From: a virus
Length of the DNA stretch: 24,990 nucleotides
Direction: 5' to 3' (one strand)
IMG/VR virus record: IMGVR_UViG_3300007276_000280
Span: 1-24,990 of that record
Shown here: positions 13,026 through 20,300 of the stretch, piece by piece
How positions within the stretch are numbered: the stretch's first letter is position 1
Layout of the letters: each line of letters starts with the position of its first letter
Made by a program: the position numbers and the translations under genes
The notes under the pieces: generated by a model
What the model was told of the DNA's origin: nothing
What the model saw: the letters and a program-made list of their open reading frames with translations, nothing else
Databases searched by the model: none

Positions 13026-13208
13026 TTGAAAAACAGATATAATGACCCTAGTACAAACAGAGCATTCATTGTGGGTGTTGACCGTAGTAAAATGAGGTTG
13101 TATGATGTAGAACAAACAGCACAAGATATTGTTGACGCTAATCAAACTAATCAACCTTTTAAAAAGAAAGAGGACGCTTACGATAAGTTTAGCGATTTTA
13201 AAGTATAA
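13026..13208 (+). CDS. 41: gp41 C-terminal part, same frame after the TAG
   Basis: Sixty residues in the same frame follow the TAG directly. LKNRYNDP corresponds to the DnaB H4 motif (K-x-R-N/Y), and FIVGVDRSKMRLYDVE is the last strand region of T4-like gp41. Nothing suggests decay: there is no further stop, the codon style is the same, and the end is a normal TAA overlapping the next ATG. It could be reached by readthrough or by a suppressor tRNA, or be made separately from the TTG at 13026, which lacks a good ribosome site. A sequencing or assembly error is the dull alternative. The K-x-R pair here should be needed for ATP hydrolysis, so both parts must end up in one hexamer. Confidence 0.6.
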   Translation: MKNRYNDPSTNRAFIVGVDRSKMRLYDVEQTAQDIVDANQTNQPFKKKEDAYDKFSDFKV

Positions 13209-13759
13209 TGCAACAATACGCCAAATTATATAAAGGTGCTGTATCTGAAAGTCTATGTGAACATACGGTACATGCCATGGGTACTATAAATTTTCAGAAA
13301 CATAATTTTTATAATGCAACAACAGGTGAAACTAAACCTAGAGATGAAGATAAAGAATTATCTATGAGTTGGGATAATGTACCAACTAAAAATCAACTAA
13401 ACAAAATTGTTGATGACACAGCAAGCCAATATGTTAAAGATTTAAATATGCCTTGGTTTAGTGAGTATCAAGGTTACTCACATGTAAGATTTAATAAGTA
13501 TGAAGAGAGTAAAGAGATGGCTCTTCATTGTGACCACATACATTCTATGTTTGATGGTGAAAGAAAAGGTGTTCCTATACTAAGTGTGTTAGGTTTACTT
13601 AATGATGATTTTGAGGGTGGAGAATTCTTTATGATAGACAAACAAAGAGAGTTTTCAAAAGGTGATATTCTAATTTTTCCTAGTAATTTCATTTATCCAC
13701 ATGTCGTAAAACCAGTAACTAAAGGTATTCGTTACTCATTTATAAGTTGGATATGGTAA
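13208..13759 (+). CDS. 2OG-Fe(II) oxygenase (prolyl-4-hydroxylase-like)
   Basis: A 183-residue dioxygenase of the cupin-like double-stranded helix fold, using 2-oxoglutarate and Fe(II). The iron ligands are His107 and Asp109 in ALHCDHIH and His165 in IYPHVVKPV; Arg175 in GIRYSFISWIW would bind the 2OG carboxylate. GGEFFMIDKQREFSKGDILIFPS is the typical strand region between the ligands. Such genes are frequent in marine T4-like phages; protein, nucleic-acid base and small-molecule substrates are all possible, and the sequence does not decide. The ATG overlaps the gp41 stop by one base (TAATG), so it is translated with the helicase unit. It overlaps the next small gene by 7 bases. Confidence 0.93.
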   Translation: MQQYAKLYKGAVSESLCEHTVHAMGTINFQKHNFYNATTGETKPRDEDKELSMSWDNVPTKNQLNKIVDDTASQYVKDLNMPWFSEYQGYSHVRFNKYEESKEMALHCDHIHSMFDGERKGVPILSVLGLLNDDFEGGEFFMIDKQREFSKGDILIFPSNFIYPHVVKPVTKGIRYSFISWIW

Positions 13760-14016
13760 GAACTAGAAAAAAACAAAAAGTAAGATTTCATAAAGGCGAT
13801 AAACGACCACCGGAGGATTTAAAAACTGTGAGTTATACTACTGAGATGATTAAAGAAGGCAAGAAGATTTTATGGGGTGTCCGAGAGGAACCGACAAACA
13901 ATATTGTTGCTAAATATTTTTTTGAAGAAGACGCTAAGAAACTTGCAGACTTTCATAATAAAGAGAAAGTTTGGTTGCCTAATGGTGGTATTCCTAAGAT
14001 GCTCTGGAATTACTAG
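13753..14016 (+). CDS. small unknown protein
   Basis: This 87-residue protein overlaps the oxygenase by 7 bases (ATG 13753; an in-frame TTG lies at 13747). The N-terminus is strongly basic (MVRTRKKQKVRFHKGDKRPP), followed by a small alpha/beta part in which ILWGVREEPTNNIVAKYFFE and EDAKKLADFHNKEKVW look like a strand pair and a helix. It may bind nucleic acid through the basic start; no family is recognised. It is the last gene of the uvsX-gp41 unit before a new promoter at 14017-14046. Confidence 0.65.
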   Translation: MVRTRKKQKVRFHKGDKRPPEDLKTVSYTTEMIKEGKKILWGVREEPTNNIVAKYFFEEDAKKLADFHNKEKVWLPNGGIPKMLWNY

Positions 14017-14046
14017 TTGCCATCTTTCCTAGGTGTGTTATAAATA
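14017..14046 (+). promoter_or_regulatory. composite promoter: TTGCCA plus late TATAAATA
   Basis: TTGCCA (14017-14022) is followed after 16 bases by TATAAATA (14039-14046), which is both an acceptable -10 and the exact T4 late consensus. The ATG at 14063 is 16 bases after it, with AGGAGA between. The gene downstream may be read in both middle and late phases. Confidence 0.65.
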
Positions 14047-14062
14047 TGTATAGGAGAGATAA

Positions 14063-15337
14063 ATGTTACTTACTAAAACACAGTATAAACTTGTAGAACA
14101 AGCAGCTGCCAAAGCTGGGGCTAAGATATCTTATGAAAAAAAGAAATCTACATTAAGTGCAGATGTGTTTTTTGCTAGAGCAGCTAGTAGACCTACTGCT
14201 AGAAAACATGTTGGTAATCATTTTAAAAAACTAAAACTACCTGTTACAGAAAAGAAAACATCTTTATCTAGTGAAGACATTACCGAAACAACTATTGACG
14301 GCAAAACAGTACGAATAGTTTACAAACCAATGTCTGGTGGTATGACAGAGACCACTTTAAACTCCACAATTACAGAACTTATACCTTGCCTTGCATTTTT
14401 AAATGGCATTACAGAAACAAATATAGATAAACTATATGAAAAAATTATAGGATTATCTAGTAAGTTACAACCACCTTATGTCACACAGAATGACTTAAAG
14501 GCTGGTTTAGATTTTATCGAACAAATGCCAGAGTCCTCTTTGTATAGTGTGAAGATGACTAACGCAATGGCGATTAGAAAATATTTAAAAGATACAAACA
14601 ATAATAAGAAAATAGATACGGTATATTGGACATATCGTGCAAAACCAGTAGGTGTTCCAGCTAATTCACCTGCTGATATTGTTATCTTCTTTAATGATGG
14701 TTCACTATTAGGTGTTTCATTAAAAGCTGGTGGTGAGTCCACAAAAGAACCATTGCTAAACACATATGTAAAACCAATCTATGAATTTTTTGATAGAGGT
14801 AATACCAAATCTATCAAACTAAGAAAGAAACTATTAAAAGAAGTTTACAATGAGATTGATATTACAGCATCTAACTATGATGAGGGTGCTGAAAGAAATA
14901 AAACACTAGATGTATTAGAACAATTTGAAAGAGATAATCTAAAAAAATATGAAGAACTATATGACAAAGGTCTATATTGTATTCGTGAAGAGCTTTCAGA
15001 TTTAATGGTACAAGATTACCATAAATTTTCAGATTGGTGTCGTGCTCAGATATTAAAACAATCAGATGTACCAGTTACTATTATCAAGGCAGTTAACGAC
15101 ACATACAGAGAAGTAAAGGATGGTAACAGATTGAATGCTTACCTATCAAAGGCAACTAGTGTAAAAGTAGAGATTTCCACCACCTCAAAACAGAACTTTT
15201 CATTCTGTTTATATCAAGGTAGTAAGAAAATTGCTACCATGAACATGGCTGTAAGGTCAAATAAGGTCGGTGTTCAACACAAACTAGGTCAATTCTTCAA
15301 CCTGGCCGTAAAATATAATGGACTAAACGACCATTAA
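14063..15337 (+). CDS. unknown protein with possible PD-(D/E)XK nuclease core
   Basis: A 424-residue protein of unclassified function. About residues 185-225 read TVYWTYRAKPVG, then ADIVIFFNDGSLLGVSLKAGG. Asp205 on a strand, a hairpin and then S-x-K (219-221) resemble the D...(E/Q/S)xK active site of the PD-(D/E)XK nuclease fold. The N-terminal 70 residues are Lys/Ala-rich with AAAKAGAKISYEKKK; a helical middle section (300-360) follows, and the last 60 residues form beta strands (VKVEISTTSKQNFSFCLYQG). The AGGAGA site supports ATG 14063. The promoter is of late type, so a packaging, head or superinfection role is as plausible as DNA metabolism. The nuclease idea is inference from one motif. 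Confidence 0.7.
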   Translation: MLLTKTQYKLVEQAAAKAGAKISYEKKKSTLSADVFFARAASRPTARKHVGNHFKKLKLPVTEKKTSLSSEDITETTIDGKTVRIVYKPMSGGMTETTLNSTITELIPCLAFLNGITETNIDKLYEKIIGLSSKLQPPYVTQNDLKAGLDFIEQMPESSLYSVKMTNAMAIRKYLKDTNNNKKIDTVYWTYRAKPVGVPANSPADIVIFFNDGSLLGVSLKAGGESTKEPLLNTYVKPIYEFFDRGNTKSIKLRKKLLKEVYNEIDITASNYDEGAERNKTLDVLEQFERDNLKKYEELYDKGLYCIREELSDLMVQDYHKFSDWCRAQILKQSDVPVTIIKAVNDTYREVKDGNRLNAYLSKATSVKVEISTTSKQNFSFCLYQGSKKIATMNMAVRSNKVGVQHKLGQFFNLAVKYNGLNDH

Positions 15338-15366
15338 CTTATAAATAGTAGTGGATTTGTTAATGG
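15331..15366 (+). repeat. 8-bp inverted repeat around a late promoter
   Basis: CCATTAAC (15331-15338) and GTTAATGG (15359-15366) are perfect inverted copies separated by 20 bases. The first overlaps the stop region of the 14063 gene, and the spacer contains TATAAATA. It may be a protein-binding site or a weak hairpin; there is no T-run. Confidence 0.5.
15340..15347 (+). promoter_or_regulatory. T4-type late promoter of the late cassette
   Basis: Exact TATAAATA in the context CTTATAAATAGTA, 84 bases before the ligase-like gene. It should drive the long overlapping run of genes up to 23331 late in infection, in parallel with the sigma-70-type promoter at 15382. Confidence 0.7.
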
Positions 15367-15381
15367 ATTGACTGAGAGGGC

Positions 15382-15410
15382 TTGCCAAACCTCAACTTTT
15401 ATAGTATAAT
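15382..15410 (+). promoter_or_regulatory. TTGCCA-N17-TATAAT promoter for the ligase-like gene
   Basis: GCTTGCCA with TTGCCA 15382-15387, a 17-base spacer and consensus TATAAT 15405-15410. The ATG is 21 bases on, preceded by GAGAGG. The late cassette thus has two stacked promoters of different classes. Confidence 0.8.
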
Positions 15411-15431
15411 GGACAAAAATGAGAGAGGCAA

Positions 15432-16649
15432 ATGTTTAGTTTTAAAGGGTTTCAAACACAAGATACGAATACACACCTAGAACATCTGGAAGATGATATC
15501 ATCAACCGTGGTTCAAAGGGTGGCGATAATGCGTTAAACTTCCTAATGACTGTAAGAGATATGCTTGCTGGTTCTGCCAGAAGTAAGGTCAATATTACGG
15601 TTAAATGGGACGGTGCGCCTGCTATTATCTGTGGTATCAATCCAGAAAACGGCAAATTCTTTGTCGGCACAAAATCAGTATTCAATAAAACACCTAAGAT
15701 AAACTATACCAATAGAGATATTGATAGTAACCATGGTGGTGTTGTTGCACAAAAATTAAAAGTATGTCTTGCTTATCTATCTAAATTAAACATCAAAGGC
15801 ATCTTACAAGGTGACCTATTGTTCACAGGTGATGACAAAAAGAATGTCACTATAGACGGTGAACCAATGATTTCTTTTACACCAAATACAATCACATATG
15901 CTATGCCAAAAAATAGTGCAGTTGGTAAAAAGATTGCAGCTGCCAAAATGGGTATCGTGTTTCATACACAATACAATGGTAAAACTATGGCAAGTTTAGC
16001 TGCTAGTTTTGGTTCAGTAACAGGTTCTACAAATAAAAATATATGGTTGGCAAGTGCAAAGTACCAAGACACTTCAGGTTCTTCAACATTCACTCAAGCA
16101 GAGTTAGCTAAGTTTGATGCACAACTTAGAATGGCACAAGGTTCATTATCAAAAGCAAAACCAATTTTAGATTTGATGAGTGGTAATATCAACGATGAAC
16201 TATCTGTAGGTTACAGATTAAAAACATACTTTAACTCATACATTAGAAATTCAAATTCAAGCATGGCTAAAGTTAAAATCATGCAAGCACAGTTTAGAGA
16301 TTACTTCCAGAATTACTTACAACAAGAAATTGATAGTAAGAAAACAGAACGAGGAAAAGAAAAATACAAAGTTGCTTTGAAAAAAGGTTTACAAATTATT
16401 GACCGAAATCAATCAGCATTATACTTTGCTATTTCCTCACACATTACATTAGGTATTGCAAAAGGTACTTTACTACAGAAGATGAACCAGATTAAGTCTA
16501 TTGGTCACTTCTTACGAACAAAAACTGGTTACAGAGTAACGGCACCAGAGGGTTATGTTGCAATCAACAGTACAGCAGGTGCAGTTAAATTTGTAGATAG
16601 ATTAGAATTTAGTAGGCAAAACTTTACTATGCCAAAGGGTTGGAATTAA
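15432..16649 (+). CDS. ligase-like nucleotidyltransferase (KxDG motif)
   Basis: This 405-residue protein carries the motif order of covalent nucleotidyltransferases (DNA/RNA ligases and capping enzymes). Motif I is VKWDGAPAI with candidate nucleotidyl-lysine Lys58; GKFFVGTKSVFNK follows (74-86); LQGDLLFTG (125-133) resembles motif III, and MGIVFHTQYNG (173-183) motif IV. A clear motif V is not seen; the C-terminal 200 residues are helical. I recall the family as a conserved marine-phage protein (perhaps DUF6267, unverified), often opening with a peptide followed by NTHxEHxED, seen here as NTHLEHLEDD. The start MFSFKGF is a weak version of the capsid-targeting peptide on the next genes. It overlaps adenylate kinase by one base. 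An activity as ligase is inferred, and the substrate is unknown. Confidence 0.75.
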   Translation: MFSFKGFQTQDTNTHLEHLEDDIINRGSKGGDNALNFLMTVRDMLAGSARSKVNITVKWDGAPAIICGINPENGKFFVGTKSVFNKTPKINYTNRDIDSNHGGVVAQKLKVCLAYLSKLNIKGILQGDLLFTGDDKKNVTIDGEPMISFTPNTITYAMPKNSAVGKKIAAAKMGIVFHTQYNGKTMASLAASFGSVTGSTNKNIWLASAKYQDTSGSSTFTQAELAKFDAQLRMAQGSLSKAKPILDLMSGNINDELSVGYRLKTYFNSYIRNSNSSMAKVKIMQAQFRDYFQNYLQQEIDSKKTERGKEKYKVALKKGLQIIDRNQSALYFAISSHITLGIAKGTLLQKMNQIKSIGHFLRTKTGYRVTAPEGYVAINSTAGAVKFVDRLEFSRQNFTMPKGWN

Positions 16650-17227
16650 TGAAGACATTTAAACACTTCTATTTTGAGGCAATAAACGGACCTAAAATCA
16701 TTATGATAGGTGGACCTGGTTCAGGTAAGTCAACATACTCAGAAATTATTACTAAAGAGTTAGGTATTCCACATATCTACACAGGTGAAATGTTAAGAGC
16801 AATCTCAAAACAAAACACCGAAGATGGTAAAGAAGTAAAAAGATTATTAGACCAAGGTAAATTTGCACCAACACCTTTGACAATTAAGATAGTAAAACAA
16901 AGATTAGAAAAACCAGATGCACAAAAAGGTTATATCTTTGATGGTTTTCCTAGAAGTGTTGAACAAGCAAAGATGATGGAAGAACAAGGTATTGAGTATG
17001 ACTATGTAATAAATCTTGTTATACCAGAAGAAGAAATTATAAAAAGATTGACAGCAAGAGGTAGAGAAGACGACAAACCAGATATTATTAAAAAGAGATT
17101 GGCGACTTACGAAAAAGAAACTAGACCTTTATTGCAGTATTATAAGAAAGAAATAATAAATATTAAAGCATATGGTGATACGCCTGAAAGTATTGCTAAA
17201 GAAATAATAAACAAGGTAAAGAAATGA
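16649..17227 (+). CDS. adk: adenylate kinase with capsid-targeting-like N-terminus
   Basis: A 192-residue nucleoside-monophosphate kinase (AMP + ATP to 2 ADP). P-loop GGPGSGKS (21-28), NMP-binding TGEMLR (45-50), DGFPRS (98-103), and the short-type lid RLTARGREDDKPDIIKKRL with its arginines are all present. It is somewhat shorter than bacterial Adk. Fused before the kinase fold is an extra MKTFKHFYFEA, close to the T4 capsid-targeting sequence MKTYQEFIAEA, whose E-A bond is the type cut by the prohead protease gp21. ATG 16649 shares a base with the preceding TAA; the upstream in-frame TTG is less likely. It overlaps the next gene by ATGA. Packaging into the head is inferred. Confidence 0.93.
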   Translation: MKTFKHFYFEAINGPKIIMIGGPGSGKSTYSEIITKELGIPHIYTGEMLRAISKQNTEDGKEVKRLLDQGKFAPTPLTIKIVKQRLEKPDAQKGYIFDGFPRSVEQAKMMEEQGIEYDYVINLVIPEEEIIKRLTARGREDDKPDIIKKRLATYEKETRPLLQYYKKEIINIKAYGDTPESIAKEIINKVKK

Positions 17228-17919
17228 AGACATTTGACCAGATAAGATATCAAGACTTAACAGAGGGTGTTTATGATAAGAACATCTTTAAGGCTTTCTT
17301 TTTAGCTGGTGGTCCAGGTTCTGGTAAATCATTTGTAACAGGTAGTGCATTTGCTGGTTCAGGTTTAAAAGTTATAAATTCAGATAATGCATTTGAAAGA
17401 GGTATTAAAAAGGCAGGTCTGTCATTGAAAATGCCTGATAGTGAAGCAGATGCTAGAGATATGGTTCGTGCCAGAGCAAAGGCAACAACTAGTAATATGT
17501 TAGACTTAGCATTAGCGGGTCGTTTAGGTTTAGTAGTTGATGGTACTGGTAGAGATTTCGATAAGATTTCATATCAAGTAAGAGCATTGAAAGAATTAGG
17601 TTACGATGCACATATGATATTTGTTAACACATCTTTAGATGTTGCATTGCAAAGAAATCAAATGAGAAGTAGAACAATACCAGAATATATTGTAACTAGA
17701 AGTTGGAATGATGTACAATCAAATATTGGTAAGTTTCAAAACCTATTTGGTCCTAGTAACATGGTAATTATTGATAACAATATATCAGATAAAGAATTAA
17801 CAACACAAACAATGACCAAAGTAAGTAAAGCAGTTAACAAAATGCTTAACAATCCAATCAAATCTTATACAGCTAAAAGATGGATTGCTACTGAACTAAG
17901 GAACAAGAGAAGAAAATGA
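17224..17919 (+). CDS. P-loop kinase, zeta-toxin-like
   Basis: This 231-residue protein has Walker A GGPGSGKS (29-36), a following VINSDNAFE segment, and VVDGTGRDFDKISYQVRAL, a pattern of zeta-toxin/AAA_33-type kinases, some of which phosphorylate nucleotide-sugars and others nucleic-acid ends. ALQRNQMRSRTIPEYIVTRSW supplies the lid-like arginines. The substrate cannot be read from the sequence; a polynucleotide 5'-kinase role would suit the ligase-like neighbour. The N-terminus MKTFDQIRYQDLTEG lies before the fold and resembles a capsid-targeting peptide with an L-T-E cleavage-like site. Both ends overlap neighbours by ATGA. It is not accompanied by an epsilon antitoxin. Confidence 0.85.
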   Translation: MKTFDQIRYQDLTEGVYDKNIFKAFFLAGGPGSGKSFVTGSAFAGSGLKVINSDNAFERGIKKAGLSLKMPDSEADARDMVRARAKATTSNMLDLALAGRLGLVVDGTGRDFDKISYQVRALKELGYDAHMIFVNTSLDVALQRNQMRSRTIPEYIVTRSWNDVQSNIGKFQNLFGPSNMVIIDNNISDKELTTQTMTKVSKAVNKMLNNPIKSYTAKRWIATELRNKRRK

Positions 17920-20300
17920 AAAAGTTTAGAGAAGTCATAGAAAGTATTATTGATATACCAAGACGGACATATGCACCGGCTGTATTCAATGATGCAGATA
18001 CCAATGACCCTAAAATTAAACCAAGTGTTAAGGCACAGATAGAGAAACAGTTAAAGGTATTTGAGAGTGAATATCCTGTACTACAGTATTCTTTAATTGG
18101 TTCTATTTTAACTAAACGATATAGAAATGATGCAGATTTAGATATCAATGTATTGTTTGATGTACCATTAGGTCAAAGAGAAGACGAAAGAGTTAGACTT
18201 TCTAAGAAGTATTTGTCTGCCTCAAATCCTGATAACATTCAAGGTAAAGTAATACCTGGTACAGAACATCCAATTAACTATTATTTTATTACAGACAAAG
18301 CAACTTACGATGACCAAAACAGAAAGGCAGATGCCGTTTTTGATATTGAAAGAGATGTGTTTGTAAAAAGACCAGAAGATTTTGTATTTGATGTTGACAT
18401 GTACATTGGTCAGTTTACTAGAAAAGTCCAAGAACTTGATGTAGTTAAAGGTGAATTAACAAGAGATATCATTGACTACAATGAATTAAAAGATTTATCA
18501 TCAAACGATGTTCTAAACTTACAAGATAAAATTAAAGATAAGTTAGAAGAAATCGAAGATGACTTACGAGTTATCATTAGAATTGGTGACGGTGTTGATG
18601 CAGAAAGAAGAAAAGCATTTGACACAGATATGGCACCAGATGAAATTAGAGATTACGGTGTTAAGAATAGACTACCAAAAAATGTTATCTATAAGATGTT
18701 AGAGAAATATCACTATCTAAAATTCTACAAGAAGTGTAAAAAGATTTTAGAAGATGGTATTGTAACTGATAAAGAAGTACAAGATTTAGAGATGCATGAG
18801 GCAACTAAGAAGTCCGTTGCGTTTGCATTTGGTCGTTTTAATCCGCCTACAATTGGTCACGAAAAACTTATTAGTAAAGTCAAGTCGCAACCTACAAATG
18901 ATTACAAAATCTATTTAAGTAGAAGTGAGGATCCTAAAAAGAATCCACTATCTCCTAAAGATAAGTTAACGATTATGAAGAAGTTATTTCCTAGTCATGC
19001 TAGAAATATTCAAATTAATCCTACTAATATGGTACTTGACCTTGCAACTGACCTACACAATAAAGGTTATACAGATGTAACTATGGTTGCAGGTTCAGAT
19101 AGAGTAAGAGAATTCGATACTATTTTAAAGAAATACAATGGTGTAAAATCAAGACATGGTCTATATGATTTTCAAAGTATTAAAGTTGTATCTGCCGGTG
19201 AAAGGGACCCCGATGCTGAGGGTGCCACAGGTATGAGTGCTTCTAAGATGAGAGCTGCAGCTGCCAAAGGTGACCTTGCAAGTTTCAAAAAAGGTTTACC
19301 AGGAAATGCAGATGCAACAACTATTATGAAACAAGTAAGAAGAGGTATGAAACTAGCTGCCTCATTCGGTGGTGCAGCCGCACATATCGGTCTTGCTCAG
19401 AAACCAATTGCTAGTTTAAATGAATTCGAACAACAACAAATTAGAGACCTTTATATCAGAGAACAGATATTTAATATCGGCGATACTGTAAAGTATATCA
19501 AAGAAAATATTGAAGGTAAGATTGTAAGAAAAGGTACTAATTATATTGTTGTAGAAGATAACAAAAACAATTTGCATAAAGCGTGGATTTGGGATTGCAT
19601 TCCAGAAGCCAGCGATAGGGAGGCACAAGTGAGAGAATATAACTTAGATGTTGACTATGGTTTTGAAGCAGTATCAGATGTACAAGAAGATATGGATGCT
19701 CAACCACAGGATAGAGATGTCAAAAAGAAAAAAGGTACACAACCTAAAAAGTATTACAAAGACTTAAAGAAAGATACTAAAGACAAAAGAGCAGACCACT
19801 TTAAGAATAAAGATACTACAAAGAACGATAATAAACCAGCACCAGGCGATAAAGATGCTAAGACTAAACCAAGTATTCATACAACAAAGTATAAGAAAAT
19901 GTTTGGTGAATTTAAGAGAGATTTACAAGATGCTTGTTGGGTAGGTTATAAAAAAGTAGGCATGAAGAAAAAAGGTGATAAGATGGTACCAAATTGTGTA
20001 CCTGAAGAGATGAGTATAGAAGATGCACAAAAAGTAGAGGGTTTTGTACCTGAGTCCTATGAAATTGGGCATGATTATGCTAATCATACAAAAGAAATGA
20101 CACCAGGTGAAACGCCAGATGTAGCACCAGTAGATGCTAAATTAAGAGGCACACCTAACGACCCTAAATCTATTGGCAAAAAAGATATAAAAGAATGGGC
20201 TTCTTCAGCTGAAACAATTGATAAATATAGGGAACGATACAAAGAGGAATGGCGAACTAGATTAGAGGATGTCGTTTCTAAGATGATAGAGAAACTATAA
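17916..20300 (+). CDS. double nucleotidyltransferase: Pol-beta-like plus NMNAT-like, with phage modules
   Basis: A 794-residue mosaic. Residues about 45-170 form a Pol-beta/MNT-type nucleotidyltransferase: Gly62-Ser63, then Asp74-Leu-Asp76 (DADLDINV), the two metal carboxylates. Residues about 298-480 form a HIGH-superfamily cytidylyl/NMN-adenylyltransferase: GRFNPPTIGH (306-315) and GMSASKMR (439-446), the ISATxxR-like motif. About 517-567 is a small beta module (NIGDTVKYIKENIEGKIVRK then NYIVVED and WIWDC). A Lys-rich linker leads to the marine-phage motif CWVGYKKVGMKKK...MVPNCVPE (674-697) and an acidic tail. It starts MKKFREVIES, like its neighbours' targeting peptides. NAD synthesis, RNA-end chemistry or coenzyme capping are possible; none is proven. 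Both ends overlap neighbours. Confidence 0.85.
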   Translation: MKKFREVIESIIDIPRRTYAPAVFNDADTNDPKIKPSVKAQIEKQLKVFESEYPVLQYSLIGSILTKRYRNDADLDINVLFDVPLGQREDERVRLSKKYLSASNPDNIQGKVIPGTEHPINYYFITDKATYDDQNRKADAVFDIERDVFVKRPEDFVFDVDMYIGQFTRKVQELDVVKGELTRDIIDYNELKDLSSNDVLNLQDKIKDKLEEIEDDLRVIIRIGDGVDAERRKAFDTDMAPDEIRDYGVKNRLPKNVIYKMLEKYHYLKFYKKCKKILEDGIVTDKEVQDLEMHEATKKSVAFAFGRFNPPTIGHEKLISKVKSQPTNDYKIYLSRSEDPKKNPLSPKDKLTIMKKLFPSHARNIQINPTNMVLDLATDLHNKGYTDVTMVAGSDRVREFDTILKKYNGVKSRHGLYDFQSIKVVSAGERDPDAEGATGMSASKMRAAAAKGDLASFKKGLPGNADATTIMKQVRRGMKLAASFGGAAAHIGLAQKPIASLNEFEQQQIRDLYIREQIFNIGDTVKYIKENIEGKIVRKGTNYIVVEDNKNNLHKAWIWDCIPEASDREAQVREYNLDVDYGFEAVSDVQEDMDAQPQDRDVKKKKGTQPKKYYKDLKKDTKDKRADHFKNKDTTKNDNKPAPGDKDAKTKPSIHTTKYKKMFGEFKRDLQDACWVGYKKVGMKKKGDKMVPNCVPEEMSIEDAQKVEGFVPESYEIGHDYANHTKEMTPGETPDVAPVDAKLRGTPNDPKSIGKKDIKEWASSAETIDKYRERYKEEWRTRLEDVVSKMIEKL

